Source: Reclinomonas americana ATCC 50394
Taxonomy: Eukaryota > Jakobida > Jakobea > Jakobida
Reading direction: 5' to 3'
Assembly: GCA_048213135.1 (NCBI GenBank)
Contig: PS015442.1
Coordinates: 97,831 to 120,500 of the forward strand
Length of the DNA stretch: 22,670 bases
Below are positions 1 through 9,386 of the stretch, piece after piece (position 1 is the first letter of the stretch; each line of letters opens with the position of its first letter). Under the pieces are notes generated by a model that made no database searches, was not told where the DNA came from, and saw nothing but the letters and a program-made list of their open reading frames with translations. The translations under genes and the position numbers were made by a program.

Positions 1-1
1 A

Positions 2-1799
2 ATCTCCGACGCACTGGTGGCCGCTGTGTTTTGGAGTTTCCTGTCACTGCCGGCGTGGTTTGTCAATGATCGCCAGCATGTTACCACGGTGCCGATTGTG
101 CGACACGGAGTGTCGGTGGCCGCCACTGTGTTGGCGGCACTTGTCGGCGTCGACCTGGTAGATGGGACCGCGATCGCTGGTGGTCTCGCGCAATGCACGA
201 GACCAGCCGGTGCGGCGACCACGTACTCGTCCCTGGCGGTGTCTAGCGGTCTGCAAGGTGCACTAGAGCGTTGGCTGTTTGCCACTCTGACTCCGGAGGT
301 GGTCACGGCACACGACATGCCACGACTTGGTTAGTGATGATGCGCACGCCGTTTCATGTGTGCAAGACATGTGCATTTGTGTTGCCAGCTAACGCGGTGA
401 TGACAGATGTTTTCATGGCTGGCGCGCGACTGCTGTTTTCGTCACTCATTCGACTCGAGCTGTTTGATTTTGATCGGTACTATTCGAGTGTGGTGACGCA
501 GCTGGTCGGCGACGACGAGTCGGTGAGTCCTGGTTTTTTAATTTCCCCCCGGTCCCTGTCGCCGCGTGACTCATTTCGGACATGCGCAGACACGCAAGGC
601 GCTGGAGTTGCACTCGAATTTCGCCACGTACCTTGATGTCGACGTGTGCACTGTGCGCCCCAGTGGTTCGTGGGTCTCCGACGCGTTCGGTGGCGGCTAC
701 CGCGCCGACGCCGCAGGGGCCAACGACACAGTCATGCGCGAGTGTGACCACGACTGGATTATTGGGCACACGAGTCTGGTCTCTGGCGCGTTCTCGTCGT
801 CTGCTGCCGCTGCGGCGGCAACAACTGTCAGTATATCACCGGACACAGACGATGACGACGCCTCGGATTGGTTCGAATCGCTGCCACTCTCGCTTGGACC
901 GGCCAGTTCCCACTGGCACAAGGCGCTGGCGGCACGTCGCATGCTGCTGCGTGGAGCTGCGCTGCCGTCGGGCTCGTCATCGTGGGGTCCTCCCGAATTG
1001 ATGCTGATCGATGACCTGACGGACAGTCTGCACTCGTTCATCTCCGATGGATGTGCGCAGCCGCTGCTGGTTCCACCGCCACCACGACGCTTGTCGTACT
1101 CGCGAAATGCTGCTGCGACGGGCACCATCACGGCCACAACGACACCGTCTCCGCAGTCGGCGGCTCTCGCGTCGGGCGGCTTCCGCTCGCAGCCCGCCTC
1201 GCCTGCATCCGCCACTGCGTGGCCACCTCTGCGGTCACACACGCACCCCGGTGCATTGCGCATGGAGGCTCCTCGTGCCGCCAGCCTGCACCAAGTCGCG
1301 CAAGTATTGTCGCTTGACGACCATGTCGACGGCACACTGACATCGGTCACTGTTCACCGGCTCACCGCCTACTGGTGCGCGGGGGAAGATCATTCATTCA
1401 TTCGTTCGCCGATTGTATTGTGTTTGTGTTTCTCACTTGTGGTCCGGATCGGCAGGCTCTCTCTCGACGATTTTAGCTGTGCCGACGAGTGCGCCGATTG
1501 GCTGCCGCGTCTGGTGGCTGTCCTGTGTCTGCTGGATCACACGCCGTGCCTGTTTGCCGCGCTGCAGCATGTTCTCACGCGCGGTTCGTGCCATTGTCGT
1601 AATCTGCGGAAGTCACTGCATTGATCGTGTGCTGTTCACTGATTTCATTTTCTCTCGCGCAGCAACGGTGTCGGAGGGCTCTCTGGCCCTGCTGCAGATC
1701 GTGATGGAAGAGCGACGGCACGATTTCGAACAGCTGCATCCGCTTCTTGGATCGTATTTGCAAGGCGAGCGTCTGTACCCAGTCGCCACTGGAGAAATG
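2..1799 (+). CDS. Large helical protein, partial (possible Mediator subunit 12-like)
   Basis: Interior of a large protein, open at the left edge and running into the gap at 1856. Exons read as <2-329, 389-522, 590-1374, 1456-1583 and 1663-1799, all in frame, with a GTGAGA donor at 1800. The translation is mostly hydrophobic helices, with a Ser/Ala/Pro-rich and acidic disordered insert encoded at about 800-1290. The stretch FDFDRYYSSVVTQLV, followed later by a DWLPRLVAVLCLLDH helix and a run of Leu-rich helices, reminds me of the central part of Mediator Med12/Srb8 proteins (a 'SFDKYVRRLI'-type segment followed by a leucine-rich domain). Med12 is the scaffold of the CDK8 kinase module. That similarity is from memory and weak, so the assignment is an inference. 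It could be another HEAT-like scaffold. That the region codes for protein is well supported by five exons with matching phases. Confidence 0.55.
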
Positions 1800-1855
1800 G
1801 TGAGAGTGCGTTGCGACGCGCGCGCGTGTGTGTGTGTGCACGCACTCATACCATG

Positions 1856-2416
1856 NNNNNNNNNNNNNNNNNNNNNNNNNNNNNNNNNNNNNNNNNNNNN
1901 NNNNNNNNNNNNNNNNNNNNNNNNNNNNNNNNNNNNNNNNNNNNNNNNNNNNNNNNNNNNNNNNNNNNNNNNNNNNNNNNNNNNNNNNNNNNNNNNNNNN
2001 NNNNNNNNNNNNNNNNNNNNNNNNNNNNNNNNNNNNNNNNNNNNNNNNNNNNNNNNNNNNNNNNNNNNNNNNNNNNNNNNNNNNNNNNNNNNNNNNNNNN
2101 NNNNNNNNNNNNNNNNNNNNNNNNNNNNNNNNNNNNNNNNNNNNNNNNNNNNNNNNNNNNNNNNNNNNNNNNNNNNNNNNNNNNNNNNNNNNNNNNNNNN
2201 NNNNNNNNNNNNNNNNNNNNNNNNNNNNNNNNNNNNNNNNNNNNNNNNNNNNNNNNNNNNNNNNNNNNNNNNNNNNNNNNNNNNNNNNNNNNNNNNNNNN
2301 NNNNNNNNNNNNNNNNNNNNNNNNNNNNNNNNNNNNNNNNNNNNNNNNNNNNNNNNNNNNNNNNNNNNNNNNNNNNNNNNNNNNNNNNNNNNNNNNNNNN
2401 NNNNNNNNNNNNNNNN
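1856..2416. other. Assembly gap (561 N)
   Basis: Run of N. The left flank is a GT/GC-alternating intron (GCGCGCGTGTGTGTGTGTGC). The right flank is another GTGTGTGCACAC tract, so the gap probably reflects an unassembled dinucleotide repeat. The end of the left-hand + strand gene and the 3' part of the - strand low-complexity gene must meet, or lie, inside or near it. 561 N may not be the true distance. Confidence 0.99.
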
Positions 2417-2455
2417 GCGCATGTGCGCATGTTTGCGTGTGTGTGCACACAGTAC

Positions 2456-2840
2456 CTGAGCGAGGCGGTGGTCCCAGATGATGCGCATGATGATGCGTAT
2501 GGTGATGATACGCCGCGCGACCAGCAGACGCACTGGTCACAGCGCCAGCACCTGTCTGCGCTGGTGGCGGTGGCGGTGGTGGTGGTGGCGGTGGCGGCAG
2601 TGGAGGTGGTGGCGGTCCCAGCCCAGGCGCAATGGAGGTATTCATGTACGCAGCAGCCGCAGCCGCCGCAGCCGCCGCCGCCGCAGCAGCAGCGGCTGCG
2701 TGTTGTTGTTGCTGTTGTTGCTGTTGTTGTTGTTGTTGTTGCAACTGCGTGTGTGGTGGTGGCACAGTGGCGAACAGTGCCGGTGGGCCGGCATGTGGAG
2801 GCAGAGAGGAGTGCGGAGGCGGCGGCGGTGGGTCGCTCAT
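2456..2840 (-). CDS. Q/A/P/H-rich low-complexity protein, first exon only
   Basis: Read on the minus strand, an ATG at 2840 opens MSDPPPPPPHSS and continues through a tract of about 13 Gln, about 17 Ala, then MNTSIAPGLG, a proline-rich run, and a His-rich end before LGPPPRS. A plausible donor (CAG|GTACTG) at 2456/2455 leads into the gap, so only exon 1 is visible. No folded domain is seen. Such Q/A/P runs are typical of disordered N-termini of transcription or RNA-processing factors in repeat-rich protist genomes, but function is unknown. I prefer the minus strand because it gives one clean start codon facing away from BLOC1S1 and a consensus donor. The plus-strand frames give improbable Trp/Arg or poly-Val strings. 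It could also be non-coding repeat sequence. Confidence 0.5.
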
Positions 2841-2953
2841 CCTTTGTCGTCCCCCAACAACAACAACAACAACGCGAAGTGAATGAGTGGAGTGGCCCAA
2901 CGAATTGGATGTATGAATCGCTCTCTTTGTGTTGATCATCGCCGCGCAGTGAT
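2841..2953. promoter_or_regulatory. Short divergent intergenic region between the low-complexity gene and BLOC1S1
   Basis: 113 bp lie between two outward-facing start codons, so it must hold both promoters and 5' UTRs. An (AAC)n run near 2857-2873 is visible. A CGCGCAG at about 2943-2949 looks like a splice acceptor just upstream of the BLOC1S1 ATG, so a 5'-UTR intron is possible. No TATA box is evident. Confidence 0.4.
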
Positions 2954-3513
2954 ATGCTGACCGCGTTGTACAAGCAGCACCAGGTGGACCAGCAGAAGCG
3001 GCGGCAGGGCCTTGGTATGTGTGGAATGAGAGAGAGAGAGAGTGTTGAGTGCTCACACGCGCACCGTGTCTCCTCACAGAGCAACGACGGCATGCGGCGC
3101 TGCTGGCGGTGGCCTCGGCCTCGGACGACGTGCTTGATCGTGTGACACGAGGCGCGAATGAGGTCAGCAGCCTCTCTCTCTCTCCCTTATGCACACAAAC
3201 ACACTCTCACTCTCTTTTTCTGGTTGCGCAGGTGTTTCAGAATCAGCGCGCACTGGAGGCCGAGTCACAAGCGCTGCAGCAAGAGGCCGTGCGCTTCTCA
3301 CGACAGACCGTGCAGTGGCTCACGCTGTTGGACCAGTTCAACGCGTCACTAAAGGTGCGTCGAGTGACAAGCGCGCGCGCACACTCACAGAGAGATGCTG
3401 ACTGGGTGAGAGTGCAGGATCTGGGCGACGTGGAGCACTGGGCGCAGTCACTGGAGAACGACATGAAGCTGGTGACAACGAGTCTCGAGTTCATCACCCG
3501 TCCGTCGACATGA
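2954..3513 (+). CDS. BLOC1S1: Biogenesis of lysosome-related organelles complex 1 subunit 1 (BLOC1S1/GCN5L1)
   Basis: Four exons (2954-3014, 3080-3162, 3232-3354, 3418-3513) join in frame to a 120-residue protein, the usual length of the family. It starts MLTALYKQHQVDQQKRR, like human MLSRLLKEHQ. It then follows the family order: E-[QK]-RR-[HR]-[AE]-A, NQRALEAE, SRQTVQWL, FNASLKDLGDVEHWAQSLEND and TTSLEFI. The whole chain is predicted helical/coiled coil. In animals and fungi the protein is a subunit of BLOC-1 and of BORC, which position endosomes and lysosomes; in animals it is also linked to mitochondrial protein acetylation. Splice sites are conventional (GTATGT, GTCAGC, GTGCGT). The start is chosen from homology and because it follows a candidate 5'-UTR acceptor by four bases. 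It is divergent from the preceding low-complexity gene. Confidence 0.93.
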
Positions 3514-3567
3514 CTCCTCTCTCTCTCTTCTCTCTGTTGTGTGTGCTCGTGTGAGCAAGTGAATCAT

Positions 3568-5122
3568 ATGCAAGCGTTTCGTCGCATCTGTGTGCCTTCA
3601 CGCACACAGCAGCAGCAGCAGCCGAGTGTCTTGTGTGTCCACGATGTGCACGACTTGCACACTCTCCACGTGGACATTGTCGACAGCAGCGATGCAGCAG
3701 AGCAGGAGGAGGAAGAGGTGCTGGTGCATGAGTGCGCACTACAGGCGCAGCTAAAGGCAGTGGTGCGGCAAGTGCAGCGTCGTCGGCGAGCGCACGCACC
3801 CGCAGAGTTTGTGATTGTCGTGGGAGTGCCGGCCAGTGTGCAGGCGCTGTCGGTGACGTGCGCGCGTGCGCAGGTGCCGACGTTGCACTTTACGTTTGGC
3901 TGTGCGTTGAGGCGTCTCATGGTGCAATGGTGAGCGCACCACGTGCGTGCATTCGTGATATCGACACGTGACTGAAGAGTAGTTGTTCCGACGAGCAGTG
4001 ATCATCATCAGCGCGAGGGGGACGATGAGGAGAAGGACGAATGCGTGTCGGTGGAACTGGTGGTGGTGACAGAGATACCGCGCGGGGCGATGGCGTCACC
4101 AGATCTTGCCGATGTGTGGCTGTCGTGGCCGCCGACCATGCAGTTCTGCAATCGGTTTTTTCTTGCCACGCCTCTCCCCTTCCCCGGTCTCACTCTCGCG
4201 ACGCTCGCACAGGGAGTTGGTGATGCGTGCTTCTCTGGATCGATTCCATGCGGCGACGCTGCCGGAGTGCACCGAGAGCGTGATCATCGAGGGCCAACCG
4301 CTTCGCAGATTCGACAGCAAGCAGTGTGACGGCTCCGCGATGCAGCTGCACTCGCTGGTGCTGCGTGGGCTGGTTGCCGGCTCAGTGGACCTGACTCCCT
4401 TTGCGACGCACTTGCGGAGTGTAACCCTCGAGGGTCCGTGCGAGGCGGGCGGCGGTGACTCGCCACCACTCTGTCACTTTCGTATGTCGTCGCTGCCGGC
4501 GTGCTTGACGAAGCTGCGACTGGCGCACATCGATGTGCTGCCGTTGGGACTGCGTTTCGATGGCGCACCGAGCCACTTGCAGTCGCTGCAGGTGCACCAT
4601 TGTCGTCTGCCACCGGGCGGCGTCGACTTTGACGATCTGCCAATGGCGCTGCAGGCCTTGTCGCTGGTTTGGTTGCTTCTGTCGCACTTCGTTGCAGACG
4701 ACCCTCTCCTGACCTCTCTGATGTAGACAGAGTGCGGGCTGACGGTGCTGGAGACGGGCCGGCTTCCGCGCCGTCTCCTGCGGCTGGATGTGAGGAGCAA
4801 TGCCCTCAGCCACCTCGTTGTCGCCGCCTTGCCACCGCTGCTGGAGGAGCTCGACGTATCCGACAACGAGCTGGGCGATTTCGACACGATCCACCTGCCG
4901 TCGTCGCTGTGTGAGTTGCACTTGGCACGCAACGAGGTGCGCCAGCTGGACACCTCGGCGCTGCCGCGCACGCTGCGCGTGCTGAACGTGGCCGAGAATC
5001 AATTGCGCCGCATGGACTTTTCCACCTTGCCCGACGCGCTGCAACAATTGGTGCTCACCGGCAACCAGCTGGAGCGTGTAGATGCCTCGAAACTGAGACC
5101 AACAGTGCAGTGCATACCGTGA
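3568..5122 (+). CDS. Leucine-rich-repeat protein
   Basis: Four exons (3568-3929, 3999-4154, 4213-4666, 4727-5122) join to 455 residues. The N-terminal third begins MQAFRRICVPSRTQQQQQ, contains an acidic run (EQEEEE) and a possible alpha/beta segment (EFVIVVGVPASVQAL), and matches no family I know. From about residue 175 the protein becomes leucine-rich. The C-terminal exon holds clear LRRs, with LRRLDVRSNALS, LEELDVSDNELG, LCELHLARNEV, LRVLNVAENQL and LQQLVLTGNQL at about 20-21 residue spacing, each led by an 'LP..L' turn. LRRs are protein-interaction scaffolds; the partner is unknown. No signal peptide or membrane span is visible, so it is probably cytosolic. Two introns use donors with T at +3 (GTTTTT at 4155, GTTTGG at 4667). 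The start is the first ATG in the frame, about 55 bp after the BLOC1S1 stop, so a more upstream exon is unlikely. Confidence 0.8.
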
Positions 5123-5419
5123 CTTCGAGCTAATACAAAGGCAGAGATGACGGAGGCTGTTTGTCGTCCTGCAAATCCGATTTCGTCTCTGACGCGAAGA
5201 GAAGGTTGGTTGCTTCCCCTCTCACTCTTTATGTGTGATCCTGTGCTCGGATGCATGTATACATGCAGCACAAGACGCGACCAGATACAGAGAGAAACGC
5301 AAAGTGTGAATGCAACACGGCACGATCCAATGTGTTTCTCGTTGCACTTGGACCTCACCTCGTCGTCCCCAGACATACTTGTCCGCTCACTGCCTCGCGC
5401 GCGTGTGTGTGTGCAGCGG
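5123..5419. other. Intergenic / 5' UTR stretch without a clear gene
   Basis: 297 bp between the LRR stop and the next ATG. It holds a short open stretch from an ATG at 5147 ending near a possible donor (GAAG|GTTGGT, about 5205), a 16-bp perfect palindrome at 5252-5267, and a GTGTGTGTGTGCAG acceptor-like end at 5416. A 5'-UTR intron upstream of the next gene is likely. The 5147 ATG does not join in frame to the following exon, so it is treated as UTR or as an upstream ORF. Confidence 0.45.
5252..5267. repeat. 16-bp perfect palindrome
   Basis: TGCATGTATACATGCA is identical to its reverse complement. It lies between the LRR gene stop and the next gene's start, where it could bind a dimeric factor or form a small hairpin. 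No function is known. Confidence 0.7.
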
Positions 5420-7926
5420 ATGGGGCGACTGGCCAGTCAGAAGCAGCGTTCGCGTGCGCGCTTTGACTCACTTGTGGATCGGTCGTTGCACAGAAAGTTT
5501 GACATGCACTCCCCCTTAGTGATTGTCTCTCTGCCACACTCTCTCACTCTCTTGCTGCCTGCGTAGTGCGTTGCTCTCCAGCGAGAGCGCGGTGCAGGCG
5601 TTTGAGAGCACATCGTCGGTGAGTTGCTTGATATCATTGCATGTTGATCCGCCGCGATCACCTCACTCCTCCTCTTTTGCCACACGCAGATCATTCAGTG
5701 GACGTTCATGGAGAACCAGCTCGGCCGCAAGATGCACATGTTTCTCTGCAATGTTACGGAAACGGAGCGCGTGGCCTTGCTTGCCGGATTGGCGGTGTTG
5801 TTCGCCCAGAGCGCGTCGCACCGTCGGATCTTTGTGCTGGTGCCGCCACTGCCGGAGCCGCGAAGCAGCAGCGTGAGTCCGTGGATGGAGATGCTGTTGG
5901 CTCTCGTGCCGCCGGCCTCGTTGGAGTGGTGGTGGTCCACGCCACATCATGCACCGGTGGCGGCGTACGGCAGTGCCGCCGAGGCCGATTGCGAGCATGA
6001 TGAGAGCGGTGATGGCGCATCGGCGTCAGCGGTGGCAGCAGCAGCGGCGACGGCAGCAGCGACAGGGTGTGTACTTGAGCGAAGAGAGAGAGAGAAACTG
6101 GAGCGAAGAGAGAGAGAGAAACTGGCTCGATCGCTCATCCGTGACGCATGTGTGTGTGTGCGTGCGCAGAGCGTCATCGTCAAGAGTCAATCGAGCGCGC
6201 TCTGCATCGTTGTCCTCGTCATCGTCGTCATCGTCGTCCTCGTCTTCGTCTGCAGCCTCCTCACCCATGGAAGCTGACGAGGCTGACGAGGGCGATGGAG
6301 AAGGAGGTGGAAGTGGAGGTGGATCGTGGCTGGCGTTGAGACGGTGGCAGGTGGACCCCACGGCACTTTTGCGACGCACGTTTGGTTTCGGTGGTTCGAG
6401 CAGGCTCACCGTTATCCACGTGGGACAGGGAAGCGGAGGTGGCGGCAGTGGCTCGGCATCACCACGCACAGAGATCCTCCGACGGGCCTCCACGCTCGGC
6501 ATCACGATCGAGGATCGCAGTGTGTACCACGACGACGAGGCGCGCACCGGACCGGCTGCCGAGGCTGCAGCGTTGCGACAACATCAGGCTCGCGAGGAGC
6601 TGGCCAGACGGTTGCGCGACTGCGCCAGAGACATTGCCCTACCGCCACCACCCGTTGACGATGATGAGGACGACGATGAAGAGGAGGAGCGTGAGCATGG
6701 TGCGGGTGCTCGACGCCATGAGGAGGCACAAGTGGTTCAGCCAGGTGGCGCGCCACCACAATGGGTGGACGAGGCCAGCTTCGAGAAGAGCGTGGGCGTG
6801 CTGGCTTTGCAGAATCGCACCACCGTCTACCTGTTTGACTCGATAGAGGCCATGAAGGCCGTTGCGTCGCGATTTCCGTCCTCCTCTCTCTCTCTCTCTC
6901 TCTCTCCTGCTGTACCGTACACTCCGTCCTTCGGCNNNNNNNNNNNNNNNNNNNNNNNNNNNNNNNNNNNNNNNNNNNNNNNNNNNNNNNNNNNNNNNNN
7001 NNNNNNNNNNNNNNNNNNNNNNNNNNNNNNNNNNNNNNNNNNNNNNNNNNNNNNNNNNNNNNNNNNNNNNNNNNNNNNNNNNNNNNNNNNNNNNNNNNNN
7101 NNNNNNNNNNNNNNNNNNNNNNNNNNNNNNNNNNNNNNNNNNNNNNNNNNNNNNNNNNNNNNNNNNNNNNNNNNNNNNNNNNNNNNNNNNNNNNNNNNNN
7201 NNNNNNNNNNNNNNNNNNNNNNNNNNNNNNNNNNNNNNNNNNNNNNNNNNNNNNNNNNNNNNNNNNNNNNNNNNNNNNNNNNNNNNNNNNNNNNNNNNNN
7301 NNNNNNNNNNNNNNNNNNNNNNNNNNNNNNNNNNNNNNNNNNNNNNNNNNNNNNNNNNNNNNNNNNNNNNNNNNNNNNNNNNNNNNNNNNNNNNNNNNNN
7401 NNNNNNNNNNNNNNNNNNNNNNNNNNNNNNNNNNNNNNNNNNNNNNNNNNNNNNNNNNNNNNNNNNNNNNNNNNNNNNNNNNNNNNNNNNNNNNNNNNNN
7501 NNNNNNNNNNNNNNNNNNNNNNNNNNNNNNNNNNNNNNNNNNNNNNNNNNNNNNNNNNNNNNNNNNNNNNNNNNNNNNNNNNNNNNNNNNNNNNNNNNNN
7601 NNNNNNNNNNNNNNNNNNNNNNNNNNNNNNNNNNNNNNNNNNNNNNNNNNNNNNNNNNNNNNNNNNNNNNNNNNNNNNNNNNNNNNNNNNNNNNNNNNNN
7701 NNNNNNNNNNNNNNNNNNNNNNNNNNNNNNNNNNNNNNNNNNNNNNNNNNNNNNNNNNNNNNNNNNNNNNNNNNNNNNNNNNNNNNNNNNNNNNNNNNNN
7801 NNNNNTCGGTCGTCGGTCGGTTCGTTCGTCGAACGTAACGTCGACCACCCGTACCGTACCTACCGTTTCGTTACGTACGTACGTACGTAGGACGACGCAG
7901 ACGTCGTCGTCGTCGCGTCGTTCCTC

Positions 7927-7966
<40 letters not shown>

Positions 7967-8184
7967 CCGCGCCGACACACTCATCTTTTGTGCCCGCGCA
8001 GTGTTCTCAATTCCATCACTGCCTCGTGTTGGTGGATCGCATGCTGGACGCACCGGCGCTGCAGCAGCATTCCGACATGGTGGAGCGCACCGACGTCATG
8101 CTAGTAATGCCCGGCACGAAGCCAGCACTCAAGAGAATCTCCCGTGCGTTCCCGCTGACCGCCTTTTACGAGACAACCTGTTAG
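5420..8184 (+). CDS. Unrecognised protein with disordered Ser/acidic middle (interrupted by assembly gap)
   Basis: Exons 5420-5496, 5567-5618, 5690-6066 and 6170-6860 join in frame for 399 codons. After the gap, an exon at 8002-8184 (phase 0) ends in TAG. If one intron spans the gap the protein is about 459 aa. The N-terminus begins MGRLASQKQRSRARFDSL and leads into a conserved-looking block (IIQWTFMENQLGRKMHMFLC, then VALLAGLAVLFAQSASHRR). The middle is disordered: poly-Ser, Gly/Glu-rich and DDDEDDDEEEE. Structured segments resume at FEKSVGVLALQNRTTVYLF and in the last exon (FHHCLVLVDRML, TDVMLVMPGTKPAL, ending FPLTAFYETTC). I do not recognise the family. The beta-rich ends around a charged loop suggest a split globular domain. 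The last donor before the gap is GTTGCG (6861). The start rests on the first in-frame ATG after a probable 5'-UTR intron. Confidence 0.6.
6077..6124. repeat. 24-bp direct tandem duplication inside an intron
   Basis: Two perfect head-to-tail copies of a 24-bp unit (6077-6100 and 6101-6124), each GAGCGAAG followed by a GA run and AAACTG, lie in the intron 6067-6169. Because the copies are perfect, the duplication looks recent, probably from slippage seeded by the (GA)n core. Confidence 0.9.
6884..6906. repeat. (CT)n microsatellite
   Basis: About 11 CT units inside the intron that begins at 6861, just before the 870-N gap. Confidence 0.95.
6936..7805. other. Assembly gap (870 N)
   Basis: Run of N inside the unrecognised gene 5420-8184. 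The flanks are intron-like: a (CT)n tract on the left; on the right TCGT/ACGT-rich repeats including a (TACG)n palindromic run around 7872-7890 and a longer (CT)n. It may hide further exons or be only intron. Confidence 0.99.
7930..7964. repeat. (CT)n microsatellite
   Basis: About 17 CT units, part of the pyrimidine-rich region before the acceptor at 8001 of the last exon of the unrecognised gene. Confidence 0.95.
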
Positions 8185-8290
8185 CTGGTTCAATGTATCC
8201 AGAGGTGAAGAACACCGCGAGAGGGGGGAGCAACTAAGAGGACAGAAGTATTCGCACTGCACGAAGCAGCAGGAGCTGTAGAAACAACGT

Positions 8291-9288
<998 letters not shown>

Positions 9289-9386
9289 TCGCGCGTTGAT
9301 TGATTGATGGACAGAATGTGATCGCGAGCGCTCCAACCCATCTGCCTCTCTCGTGTGTGTGTGTGAAGAGACGCTCTCAGTGATCA
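9289..9386. promoter_or_regulatory. Divergent 98-bp intergenic region between ZCCHC10-like and STAND genes
   Basis: Only 98 bp separate the two inferred start codons. The stretch contains TTGATTGATTGATGG near 9297-9311, a (GT)n at about 9353-9364 and a TGATCA at 9381. It presumably acts as a bidirectional promoter if both short first exons are right. Confidence 0.4.

Noticed and set aside
4382-5047. 221-codon minus-strand frame rich in Gln/Arg
   Set aside because: Mirror of the regular LRR coding repeats on the + strand; periodic Gln/Arg arises from reverse-complemented leucine codons.
5147-5206. ATG with 20 open codons as the start of the 5420-8184 gene
   Set aside because: The GTTGGT donor leaves phase 1, and joining to the acceptor at 5416 runs into TGA. 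The ATG at 5420 begins a clean frame.
7806-7930. TCGT/ACGT-rich repeat after the gap as a mobile-element end
   Set aside because: No terminal inverted repeat partner, target duplication or transposase-like frame is visible; it reads as simple-sequence intron.
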